A stretch of DNA of 63,811 bases, taken from Suilimivivens sp964393865 (GTDB taxonomy: Bacteria > Bacillota > Clostridia > Lachnospirales > Lachnospiraceae). This document shows, one piece after another, positions 1 through 6,833 of this stretch. The stretch's first letter is position 1. Each line of letters begins with the position of its first letter. Under the pieces are notes generated by a model. It made no database searches, had not been told where the DNA came from, and saw only the letters and a program-made list of their open reading frames with translations. The position numbers and the translations under genes are program-made. The stretch lies in NCBI GenBank assembly GCA_964393865.1, contig CAYMUW010000016.1, positions 1 through 63,811 of the forward strand, read 5' to 3'.

Positions 1-159
1 ATATTGGCACAGATGAAATATTCTGAGAGTATATTTGCGAGGTGCTGCGCTTGTATTTTGTTAAAACAGTTTGATGAATTTTATATAAATATACAGCAAT
101 TATCTGCAATAGAAAAAAATTTTATAATTGGCCGATTGTTTCTTTATTACCAAATGTAG
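1..159 (+). CDS. C-terminal end of an unrecognised protein (partial)
   Basis: A reading frame is open from the first base and ends at TAG 157-159, giving 52 residues of a protein that starts outside the window. The visible part is rich in Ile, Leu, Phe and Tyr, with CC and CxC-spaced cysteines near residue 16. I recognise no family motif. The composition is A+T-rich like the islet that follows. It may be a chance open frame, because only the 3' end is present. Confidence 0.3.
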   Translation: MLAQMKYSESIFARCCACILLKQFDEFYINIQQLSAIEKNFIIGRLFLYYQM

Positions 160-210
160 AAAAAAATAATACAGAGATTAGTGCGACAGCCCCTTTTTGT
201 CTACAGTCTG

Positions 211-241
211 ACAGCACCATCGGTTAAACCGATGGTGCTGT
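211..241. terminator. Perfect 15-bp inverted repeat (terminator-like hairpin)
   Basis: Two perfectly complementary 15-nt arms (ACAGCACCATCGGTT and its reverse complement) are separated by one base. In RNA this would be a 13-bp stem with a 5-nt loop. Neither side carries a good U-tract, so a classical intrinsic terminator is uncertain. On the minus strand it lies about 35 nt beyond the stop codon of the cotJC remnant at 276-389, where a 3'-end hairpin would be expected. It could equally end the partial gene at 1-159. Confidence 0.5.
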
Positions 242-275
242 TCGTGTATGGGGATAGAGTACCCATAATACTTAT

Positions 276-389
276 TTAATCACAAGGGCAGCCTCCTTTT
301 CCGGTGGAGTTATCAAAGCCGGGATTAAATGCATAGAAATTTTTGGAATCCAGTCTGTCCTGTACGATGCGGAGCGCTTCGCCGAAATT
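276..389 (-). pseudogene. Truncated second copy of cotJC (last 37 codons plus stop)
   Basis: Read on the minus strand, this stretch encodes FGEALRIVQDRLDSKNFYAF followed by NPGFD, NSTGKGGCPCD and a stop. Up to the NPxFD motif it matches the C-terminus of the intact CotJC at 5616-6224 almost residue for residue. The remnant has its own Cys-containing tail where the intact gene ends RCKS. DNA similarity stops abruptly near base 389, and nothing upstream on the minus strand resembles the rest of CotJC. It is therefore the 3' end of a paralogous or older cotJ locus cut by a rearrangement. Its strand and side suggest that the 390-5615 block was inserted or duplicated next to cotJ. Confidence 0.75.
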
Positions 390-442
390 AGCAATTTAAG
401 TAACTGCCTTTAAAGCCAGTGTTAATCAGGGTTTTCATTGGT

Positions 443-471
443 TTGTATTTTTTGAAAAGATGTGGTATGCT
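443..471 (+). promoter_or_regulatory. Likely promoter of the MNT/HEPN pair
   Basis: TTGTAT at 443-448 and TATGCT at 466-471 are separated by 17 nt. TGG directly before the -10 gives an extended -10 element. It sits about 70 nt before the preferred ATG of the nucleotidyltransferase at 543. Both hexamers deviate from consensus, so this is a moderate call. Confidence 0.45.
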
Positions 472-542
472 AAAGGAAAAATAGTGTGAAAAGATGGTGT
501 GTTGTATGTTATGAATATGGAACAGATAAGGAGATAGTCGAT

Positions 543-833
543 ATGTCTAATATTAGTGAAATTCAAAAGGTTGTTGTACCGATAGCACGCCATTATGGTG
601 TAAAGAGATTGTATTTATTTGGCTCTTACGCAAAAGGTACAGCGAATGAAAAAAGTGATATAGATTTGTTGGTAGAAAAGGGAAAGCCAATGTCCTTATT
701 GCAACTTTCGGGAATGCGCCAGATGGTTCAGGAGGCTTTGCAGCTTTCGGTTGATTTGATTACAACGACAGGGGTTGGAGAGGATTTTAGAACAGAGATA
801 GCAGGAACGGAGATATTATTGTATGAAGAATAG
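543..833 (+). CDS. MntA-type minimal nucleotidyltransferase (antitoxin of HEPN/MNT pair)
   Basis: This small protein of the DNA polymerase-beta-like minimal nucleotidyltransferase family carries GSYAKGTANEKSDID, the GS...DxD metal/NTP-binding signature. In HEPN/MNT toxin-antitoxin pairs, MntA neutralises the HEPN RNase by adding AMP to a tyrosine (established for the family). I chose ATG 543 because AAGGAG at 528-533 lies 9 nt before it. An upstream in-frame ATG at 486 would add 19 residues but lacks such a site. Its 3' end overlaps the HEPN reading frame by 11 bp, the usual coupled arrangement. Because the partner is broken, this may be an orphan antitoxin. Confidence 0.85.
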   Translation: MSNISEIQKVVVPIARHYGVKRLYLFGSYAKGTANEKSDIDLLVEKGKPMSLLQLSGMRQMVQEALQLSVDLITTTGVGEDFRTEIAGTEILLYEE

Positions 834-1107
834 GGATGTTATCATTCTTAAAAAGATTCTGGATTATTGTGTGCAAACGAGAGAAGCATGTGATATGTTT
901 GATAATGATTATAATTCATTCAAGGGTAATTCAGTTTTTCAAAATGCCTGTTGTATGTGTATCTTGTAAATAGGAGAGTTATGCAAGGTAATTTCGGATG
1001 AATTAAGGATGCAGGAGAAGACAATCCCGTGGAAAGAATGGTGCGGAATCAGAGATGTTTTTGCACATCAATATTCTAATCTGGATTATGAATCGCTCTT
1101 ATGCTAA
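823..1107 (+). pseudogene. HEPN-domain toxin (HepT/DUF86-like), nonsense-mutated and 3'-truncated
   Basis: Starting at ATG 823, the frame encodes MKNRDVIILKKILDYCVQTR and continues to a TAA at 967-969. Read through the stop, it continues as IGELCKVISDELR, then IPWKEWCGIRDVFAHQYSN. The family normally has a glutamine at the stop position (LQIGEL), so a single CAA/CAG-to-TAA change fits. The catalytic Rx4-6H signature is still visible as RDVFAH. The usual C-terminal helix is missing: after YESL the sequence runs into an unrelated frame, so the 3' end was also cut. The gene overlaps the MNT gene. No full-length toxin can be made unless the stop is suppressed. Confidence 0.8.
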
Positions 1108-1457
1108 TCAAGGGAACTGATCAGGATACATATTTCACAGTAATTGATAAAAGTGGAAAAACCCTATTTGAACCCAAAGAGGGTTTTGACGATGTATACA
1201 TGAGCAAGGATGGGAAATATTTAACTGCGGTTAAGTGGCAGAATCTAATAGTGTTTGATATCAAGGGAAACGCACTGGTTAGTGTAAGTAATAAGCAAAT
1301 TGATCCGGAAGATGGATTACTTATGCGTCATGAACATCTGCCTTTGCAAGATAGATATGTTGTGTGTGATGGAGTAATCAGATTCAGAGATTTTTATGTG
1401 AACGTTGAAGAAAAAAAGGTCATTGGAGTAAGTTACGATACCGACGTTGAGTTCTAA
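1101..1457 (+). CDS. Fragment of a WG/propeller-like repeat protein (118 codons)
   Basis: The frame shows alternating beta-strand patterns such as YFTVIDKSGKTLFEP and LIVFDIKGNALVSV, in the style of WG-repeat or beta-propeller proteins. There is no ribosome-binding site at the ATG at 1101, and that ATG lies inside the truncated end of the HEPN frame. It is best read as the C-terminal piece of a larger gene joined to the broken HEPN gene at about base 1095. It has no signal peptide and no membrane segment. Expression as an independent protein is doubtful. Confidence 0.4.
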   Translation: MLIKGTDQDTYFTVIDKSGKTLFEPKEGFDDVYMSKDGKYLTAVKWQNLIVFDIKGNALVSVSNKQIDPEDGLLMRHEHLPLQDRYVVCDGVIRFRDFYVNVEEKKVIGVSYDTDVEF

Positions 1458-1575
1458 GCAATAGAATATTAGGATGATTTTTGAAGTATCAGATTAAACA
1501 TCATACAAGGAAATGATGAAGATTTCATATGAAAAGATAACAGATTGAAAATGAAAAGGAGTATGAGTACAAACA

Positions 1576-3723
1576 ATGACTACATATGATATTTCTGGAA
1601 ATATTGTCACCATTTCTACGGAAGTGGAAAATGAAAGGTATTTAATTAATGAAACGGATGAATATATTGATTCTGTTGGGAAGGATTTTGATTCTTGGTA
1701 TTCATCGCAGGGTAGTTGCTATTCTGTAGTGGAAAATCAGGAAAGTGTGCTAAGCGTTATTGAGTGGCCTCTTCTCCAAAAAGCAACAGAAATTTTGAAT
1801 GCACAGGGAGTATATTCTTTAGACGAAATGGCTTTTTATGATAAGTATGTTGTAGATTCTTGCTTGGATGACAATTTCCAGCGTACGATAGATGATATGG
1901 AGCGGGAGATAGCCGCAGTTGATATTCGTAAAGAAGAAGAGGAGAAGTATCGAGAGGCAAGAAAAGCGGGCCGGGGAAGGGTCATAGGAGGTGGTTTTGG
2001 TTTCGGAGGAGCGATAAAGGGAATGGCGCAGGCTGGAATGATGAATGCGGCTACTGGGATTGCGCATTCTGCTGTCAATGTAGTTGGAAATATTGGTTCC
2101 GGCATTTCTGCCAGTTCAGATAAAGCGGCACTCTTTAAACAATATAGAGAACCTTTGAAAACAGCACTTATGAAAGATTTGTATAATATTCGCAATGCAA
2201 TTAGGATTGCGTTAAAGAAAGAAGCCGGTATCGTCTGCAAATATGTAACCGTTTCCGAGAGTGACAAAGCAAAAGCAATATGGAATAATTACAGGCTTGG
2301 CAGGATTCCGGTAGAGAAGAAAAAAGAGCAGATCATAGAAGCTTTAACGTTAAATCCGTATAACTTAAAGATCTATCTTTCCATATGGGAGGATTATGGA
2401 GATGAAAATGGCGAATTGCGAAAAATGGCCACATATTTCCGTGCCCCGTTGGAACAACAGATTAGCCAAACAGCAGAAAAATATGGGAATGATTTATTTA
2501 CTAAGAACTGTGGTTTATATGAAGAGGCGTTCAATAAAAAAGCAGCTGCCGTTCAGAGCGAGAGTCAAATTAAGCGGACACTTGATGATCTGGTTCAATA
2601 TTGTCAAAGCCAAGCAATATCGGAAGACAATATATCTAAGATTGCACAGTGCAAGCATCTTTTAGAAGAAATTGACATTGAAATCAGGACTGTTAGGGGA
2701 ATTACTTATGATACAAGAGAATTGGCTGAAAATATTAGAAAGGATTTTAACACTTTTTACCGTACTTTGGAGGGAAAGAATATTTTTGAAAGCGGAGCAT
2801 TTGAATATGTAGAATCTGCCGAGTATCTTACAGAGGAATTTAAAAGTATTCTGGAATCTGTATTTGGAACAGAATATGGATTAAGGACTCCCGAAAAGAT
2901 TTATGACAATATGGAAGAGGTCATGAAAGAATCCTTAGGCGATGCGATAATTAGTCAAGGTTGGATTCATATACCGGGTTATATCGGTTCTTTTCAGAAT
3001 ATAGAGCCTATGATAAATAACATATTGGGAAACTTGGGAGAAGAACTTGTATTAGCATTTTTTGATCGTTCTTCTAAAGGAAAATCGGGGGTGCTGATTA
3101 CGAATCAGTTCCTGAGGATTTATGCGAAGGGTTTTCTCTCAAATGAAAATGCGGCATACTCGATTGAGCAGGTTGAAAAAATTGAGTGTCAGGAAGCGGA
3201 TACATACCTTGTTACCCTATATAACCAAAATCCTGTAAGCTTTTCTATGAAACGGGGAGATATGGCAGTAGAAGAGCAGATCGCATTTGGAAATGTACTA
3301 AATGACTTGGTGCGAATAGTGAATAATCTATCTACAGAAAGCAGAATGCAATTATTCAGGCTTTATAAGCATACGAAAATCTGTAGATGTGGAATGCTTC
3401 TTTTGCCAGATGAAAGAATATGTCCATCATGCAAGTGGATGATAAAAGAAAATGGCGAATTTGTGGAAACGCAAATTTGTCCTAATTGCAATAATTATAT
3501 TCAAAAAGGGAAAAAATTCTGTTCGATTTGTGGATACCAAATAGAAGGGAATGGAAATCCTTCAAATGTTACAGATGCCGGAGATATGCAGGAGGAGATG
3601 GGCGAAAAAGCCGTTTCGGTGAGTCCGGAAGAAAGAAACACGGATATGGTGTGTCCGAACTGCCATAATATGGTAAAACCTGGTAAAAAGTTCTGCTCAA
3701 AATGTGGAGCTAAAATACAATAA
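1576..3723 (+). CDS. Large protein with PH-like segment and C-terminal zinc ribbons, function unknown
   Basis: This 715-residue soluble protein is of unknown function. Residues about 1-125 are acidic and helical. Residues about 130-185 form a glycine/alanine-rich amphipathic stretch (GGGFGFGGAIKGMAQAG). A long helical middle follows. Near residues 505-570, GVLITNQFLRIYAKGF resembles bacterial PH-like domains. The C-terminus holds three zinc-ribbon units: CRCG...CPSC, CPNCNNYIQKGKKFCSICG and CPNCHNMVKPGKKFCSKCG. The A+T-rich 118 bases before it hold no other gene. A purine-rich AAAGGAG lies 14 nt upstream of the ATG, which is a long spacing. It is followed after 14 nt by another zinc-ribbon protein, so the two are probably co-transcribed. 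I recognise no enzyme motif. Confidence 0.75.
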   Translation: MTTYDISGNIVTISTEVENERYLINETDEYIDSVGKDFDSWYSSQGSCYSVVENQESVLSVIEWPLLQKATEILNAQGVYSLDEMAFYDKYVVDSCLDDNFQRTIDDMEREIAAVDIRKEEEEKYREARKAGRGRVIGGGFGFGGAIKGMAQAGMMNAATGIAHSAVNVVGNIGSGISASSDKAALFKQYREPLKTALMKDLYNIRNAIRIALKKEAGIVCKYVTVSESDKAKAIWNNYRLGRIPVEKKKEQIIEALTLNPYNLKIYLSIWEDYGDENGELRKMATYFRAPLEQQISQTAEKYGNDLFTKNCGLYEEAFNKKAAAVQSESQIKRTLDDLVQYCQSQAISEDNISKIAQCKHLLEEIDIEIRTVRGITYDTRELAENIRKDFNTFYRTLEGKNIFESGAFEYVESAEYLTEEFKSILESVFGTEYGLRTPEKIYDNMEEVMKESLGDAIISQGWIHIPGYIGSFQNIEPMINNILGNLGEELVLAFFDRSSKGKSGVLITNQFLRIYAKGFLSNENAAYSIEQVEKIECQEADTYLVTLYNQNPVSFSMKRGDMAVEEQIAFGNVLNDLVRIVNNLSTESRMQLFRLYKHTKICRCGMLLLPDERICPSCKWMIKENGEFVETQICPNCNNYIQKGKKFCSICGYQIEGNGNPSNVTDAGDMQEEMGEKAVSVSPEERNTDMVCPNCHNMVKPGKKFCSKCGAKIQ

Positions 3724-3737
3724 AGGAGAATAAAAGG

Positions 3738-4184
3738 ATGAGTAAGAAATGTGTTCAATGTGGTGCAGAATTAGAAGATAATGCACTTTTTTGCGATGAA
3801 TGCGGAGCGCAGCAGACGACGCCGGAATCGGCGACCTCTTCTGCACAGGGGCAGGTATTACAGGGGAATGCCAAGATTCCATCTACGAACCAAATAGTAC
3901 AAGGCGTTGAGGGACTTGTGAACCGGATACCTATTAATTCAGGAACCCCAAATGCAAATTTGTCTCCTGATATGATCAAAAATTCTGCTGGAGGAATTGC
4001 ATCTTTTGTTTTAGGAATCATAGCGATTTGTTCGTTAGGAATGTCTGTGATTCCGGCTATTTTAAGTATTATTATGGGAATCATTGCAATCAAAGACCCA
4101 TGTGTGAAGCACGGCCTTCCGGTTGCCGGGTTACTTATGTCTGCTATTTCATTTGTTATTTTAATCATTTTACTAATCTTGTGA
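3738..4184 (+). CDS. Zinc-ribbon membrane protein with DUF4190-like C-terminus
   Basis: The 148-residue protein begins with a zinc ribbon, CVQCGAELEDNALFCDECG. A linker of about 65 polar residues follows, then two hydrophobic segments (about residues 84-110 and 120-147) in the pattern of DUF4190 membrane proteins, with the ribbon predicted to be cytoplasmic. The start has GGAG/AAGG sequences directly upstream. Its ribbon resembles those of the preceding 715-residue protein, which suggests that the two act together at the membrane (inference). The actual role is unknown. Confidence 0.75.
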   Translation: MSKKCVQCGAELEDNALFCDECGAQQTTPESATSSAQGQVLQGNAKIPSTNQIVQGVEGLVNRIPINSGTPNANLSPDMIKNSAGGIASFVLGIIAICSLGMSVIPAILSIIMGIIAIKDPCVKHGLPVAGLLMSAISFVILIILLIL

Positions 4185-4280
4185 TTATTTTAATTCTGAG
4201 TTAGTTGGCAAGGGAGTATTCTGTGTGAGCAGGATGCTCCCACACTCTATATAGATAAAAAGCATCAGGAGAAACAAACA

Positions 4281-4832
4281 ATGGAGGATTTAGTTACTAA
4301 AATTTTTAAATTTTTATTTATTGTATCATTTATTATTGCAATCCCAGTTTCTATTATAAAAGGTCATATAGAGGATATGACATTGGATACGACATACATG
4401 AATAAAACAGATTATGATATAAGGTTAAAATTTACGAAAGATATTGCGAAAAATAAAGATTTTCACGTGGCATTTTTATATGCGGACGGTGGTGAGTACC
4501 GCGGTTATTATAAATTTGAAATGGGTAAAAAATTAGAAAAATATATTACCGTGTATTTTAACGAATATCCGAAAGGTGAAGAAAGTGATTATTCGACGAC
4601 ATTACATATGACATTAAAATATAGTAAGAGAAAACTTACTGTTGTGGAATCATATGGAGGCGATACGGATAATGAGGGAAGCCCTTTTGCACCTAATCAA
4701 ATATTTACAAAGAGGACGTGGTGGCATATATGGGGTAAAAAATTGTGTATCATACTTATAGTTGCTTTAGTAATTTGGTTGTTAAGAATTCCAGAAATTA
4801 TAATGAATAAGAATACCGCGAAAAAAGCATAA
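4281..4832 (+). CDS. Two-TM membrane protein, possibly frameshift-truncated
   Basis: The protein has 183 residues. One hydrophobic segment lies near residues 7-24 and a second near 150-168. A beta-rich polar domain of about 120 residues between them is probably extracytoplasmic. AGGAGA about 8 nt before the ATG supports the start. I recognise no family. The frame ends just after a run of six A (4821-4826). In the -1 frame, translation would continue for about 37 charged residues. The natural protein may therefore be longer with a cytoplasmic coiled coil, either through mutation or slippage. Confidence 0.6.
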   Translation: MEDLVTKIFKFLFIVSFIIAIPVSIIKGHIEDMTLDTTYMNKTDYDIRLKFTKDIAKNKDFHVAFLYADGGEYRGYYKFEMGKKLEKYITVYFNEYPKGEESDYSTTLHMTLKYSKRKLTVVESYGGDTDNEGSPFAPNQIFTKRTWWHIWGKKLCIILIVALVIWLLRIPEIIMNKNTAKKA

Positions 4833-5045
4833 ACGATTTTAAGGAATCGAAAAAGGAATATGATAAGGAAAAAGAAAAAATACAAAAGGATTATGAAGAA
4901 GAAGCTTCAGAATATATGGATTTAATGAGAGGGGATTAATGACTTCAAAGATGAAATGAAGAATGTAAAAGAGGGAGTTAATGAAATGAAGGATACTTTA
5001 AAAAAAGGTTTTGAAGAATATAAGAAGAATAAAAAGAAAGATTAA
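4832..5045 (+). pseudogene. Frameshifted coiled-coil tail (gene debris)
   Basis: After the stop at 4830-4832, one frame reads NDFKESKKEYDKEKEKIQKD to EYMDLMRGD and a stop. The next frame reads DFKDEMKNVKEGVNEMKD to KKNKKKD and stops at 5045. Both have a strong Lys/Glu heptad character and together look like one coiled-coil segment split by two frameshifts. The first shift is at the A-run 4821-4826 and the second near GGGG about 4932. A separate short ORF for the last 28 codons is possible. There is no recognised family. Confidence 0.45.
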
Positions 5046-5126
5046 GAAAGGAAACATTCCAGAAGAATATAGTAAATAAATAGTGATAGCTATGTAAATC
5101 AATGTATGGATTATTTTCGCTTAAAG

Positions 5127-5158
5127 ATAACGCTCTTTAGAATAGGGCGTTATTTTTA
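5127..5158 (+). terminator. Intrinsic terminator
   Basis: ATAACGC and GCGTTAT pair as a 7-bp stem, with extra partial pairing inside the loop, and are followed by TTTTAT. It lies about 80 nt after the coiled-coil debris and probably ends the 1.5-5.0 kb transcript. Confidence 0.6.
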
Positions 5159-5268
5159 TATCACTTTGCAAAAGAATTGTCGTATATACAGAATATATAC
5201 TGATATATTCTCATAATAGCAGTAAGCGGATCAGGTGCAGATATATCAAAGGAAGAAGGGAGATTGGG

Positions 5269-5379
5269 GTGAAAATACTGAAATTATTTGAGAGCATCTT
5301 AAAAGCAGCTACAGCGTTGGTTGCTGCAGTTATATCTATTGTCAAAATTATTAACAATGCGGAAACAAAAAAGGCATAA
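5269..5379 (+). CDS. Putative 36-residue hydrophobic peptide
   Basis: A GTG-started ORF of 36 codons is preceded by GAAGGGAG at 7-8 nt spacing. The peptide is amphipathic to hydrophobic in the middle (KAATALVAAVISIVKIINNA) with a charged N-terminus (KILKLFES) and a KK-containing tail. It is too short for homology-based naming. The good ribosome-binding site and the terminator about 110 nt downstream support a real small gene. Candidate roles are a small membrane peptide or toxin-like peptide, without direct evidence for either. Confidence 0.45.
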   Translation: MKILKLFESILKAATALVAAVISIVKIINNAETKKA

Positions 5380-5490
5380 CAGTGGCTGTGTGTATTTTGT
5401 GTGGAAAGTATATGTAAGAGTATCATCAGTGTACGAGCCGGACGAGATAGTGCTTATCAGCGGGAAAATATTGTAATAAGGGTATAGTAG

Positions 5491-5520
5491 GGACTTCCTG
5501 AGAGGGAGTCCTTTTTTTTT
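5491..5520 (+). terminator. Intrinsic terminator with long U-tract
   Basis: GGACTTCC pairs with GGGAGTCC (one G-U pair) around a 5-nt loop, followed by eight or more T. It probably ends the transcript of the small hydrophobic peptide. Confidence 0.75.
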
Positions 5521-5575
5521 ATGAAATTTTATGCAATGCCGCATAAGGTGAGCTTTGGGCAATGATATAAATATT

Positions 5576-5611
5576 ATGAGGAAACAAGCATATAAATACC
5601 TGTTTCCTCAT
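5576..5611 (-). terminator. Hairpin downstream of cotJC
   Basis: ATGAGGAAACA and TGTTTCCTCAT form a perfect 11-bp stem around a 14-nt loop. It lies 5 nt beyond the cotJC stop on the minus strand, with an A/T-rich sequence after it. It is a probable transcript end for cotJABC. Confidence 0.55.
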
Positions 5612-5615
5612 GATC

Positions 5616-6224
5616 TTATGATTTACATCTGTCAAACTCAGGGTTAAATGCATAGAAATTCTTGGAGTCCAGCCGGTCCTGTACGATGCGGAGCGCTTCG
5701 CCAAATCTCTGAAAGTGTACGATTTCGCGGGCACGTAAAAATTTGATGGGTTCGCAGACATCAGGATAATCACGCACTAGTCTTAGAATATTATCATAGG
5801 TTGAACGCGCTTTTTGTTCTGCAGCCATATCCTCGAACAAATCGGTAATTGCATCGCCCTTGGACTGGAATTCACAGCTGTTAAAAGGTATTCCTCCGGC
5901 AGCCATGGGCCAGATACCTATAGTGTGGTCAACATAGTAATTGGCAAATCCGGATTCCTCGATTTCTTCCATGGACAAATTCTTGGTAAGCTGGTGAACA
6001 ATGGTGGATACCATTTCAAGGTGGGCTAATTCCTCCGTGCCGATGTCCGTAAGGATGGCGGCTACCTCGTTGTAAGGCATGGAATATCTTTGTGAAATAT
6101 ATCGCATAGAAGCTCCAAGCTCACCGTCGGGTCCACCGTACTGTGTCAGGATGACCTGTGCAATCTTGGCATTGGGTTCTTTGATATTAACGGGGTACTG
6201 CAATCTTTTTTCATAACTCCACAT
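5616..6224 (-). CDS. cotJC: Spore coat-associated protein CotJC (manganese-catalase-like)
   Basis: The 202-residue protein belongs to the CotJC/manganese catalase superfamily. It shows the ferritin-like helical pattern with EELAHLEMVSTIVHQL and REIVHFQRFGEAL, which supply Glu and His ligands for a dinuclear metal site. CotJC is deposited in the developing spore coat with CotJA and CotJB. It starts 3 nt after cotJB ends. A damaged second C-terminus of the same family lies at 276-389. I saw no convincing sigma-E promoter, although the operon is mother-cell controlled in Bacillus. Confidence 0.95.
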   Translation of the reverse strand: MWSYEKRLQYPVNIKEPNAKIAQVILTQYGGPDGELGASMRYISQRYSMPYNEVAAILTDIGTEELAHLEMVSTIVHQLTKNLSMEEIEESGFANYYVDHTIGIWPMAAGGIPFNSCEFQSKGDAITDLFEDMAAEQKARSTYDNILRLVRDYPDVCEPIKFLRAREIVHFQRFGEALRIVQDRLDSKNFYAFNPEFDRCKS

Positions 6225-6227
6225 AAT

Positions 6228-6509
6228 CTAACATCCTCCTTCCCAAGGCCAGGGCTGGGTTGCCCATTTCCACTCATTTTGATTACATCCGTCTGCATCA
6301 GATATGCGAAGAGGACCATACTTCATGGCATATTCCCGCATTGCCTGATTTTGCATACGGACATAATGATTTAAATATTCCATGGCTTCCCTGTCGGTGG
6401 GATGAGTGTCCAGATACTCGTTTATTTCTGTGACTACAAAGGAGATAACTCCGATATCGTGGTAAAGCTGCTCACGTTCTGAATTCATTCGATTATTCAT
6501 TTCACACAT
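6228..6509 (-). CDS. cotJB: Spore coat protein CotJB
   Basis: The 93-residue protein has the CotJB pattern. An acidic N-terminal helix (REQLYHDIGVISFVVTEINE) is followed by LDTHPTDREAMEYLNHY, and the C-terminus contains GPLRISDAD and WATQPWPWEGGC. It is the middle gene of the cotJ operon and overlaps the end of cotJA by 13 bp. It acts as a small structural or assembly partner of CotJC in the inner coat. Length and order match the known operon. Confidence 0.93.
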   Translation of the reverse strand: MCEMNNRMNSEREQLYHDIGVISFVVTEINEYLDTHPTDREAMEYLNHYVRMQNQAMREYAMKYGPLRISDADGCNQNEWKWATQPWPWEGGC

Positions 6510-6667
6510 CTCCTTCCGGTAAAAGGCTTTTCAAGTTCGGGAAAAATGGTGCCTATATTGTATGCTTCATCCAGATTTTCAAAGATATTGGTAAGATGCT
6601 GCCAGGGAACATATGCCATTGCAACCGGGAAACGGTCAAAGTATTCGTTAAAGCTGTAATCCTGCAT
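6497..6667 (-). CDS. cotJA: Spore coat-associated protein CotJA
   Basis: The 56-residue protein has AMAYVPWQHLTNIFENLDEA followed by GTIFPELEKPF, the hallmark of CotJA. I chose ATG at 6667 because GAGAGGAGAAT directly precedes it. A longer in-frame extension to 6850 has no family similarity. It is the first gene of the operon and is required with CotJB for CotJC deposition in Bacillus. The 166-base gap up to 6834 holds the divergent start regions of this operon and of the ABC transporter. Confidence 0.9.
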   Translation of the reverse strand: MQDYSFNEYFDRFPVAMAYVPWQHLTNIFENLDEAYNIGTIFPELEKPFTGRRCVK

Positions 6668-6833
6668 AATTCTCCTCTCATAAAAAGGTAAGTGTTTTAA
6701 TATTATAGTATGATAGATACTTAGTGCAGTTCTTGATGGACATAAAATTTTCACACTTTTTTTTTCATTAGAACACATTTTTAAACTAAATTGGTATAGG
6801 CAAGTTGAATAAATCAGATGGGAGGATAAAAGA

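Noticed and set aside
1..5616. Insertion sequence as the cause of the islet
   Set aside because: No transposase, terminal inverted repeats or target-site duplication could be identified; only the hairpin at 211-241 is symmetric.
6668..6760. Possible sigma-E promoter for cotJA (CATACTAT on the minus strand)
   Set aside because: It has one mismatch in the -10 and no ATATT-type -35 at the right spacing. The match is too weak to list.
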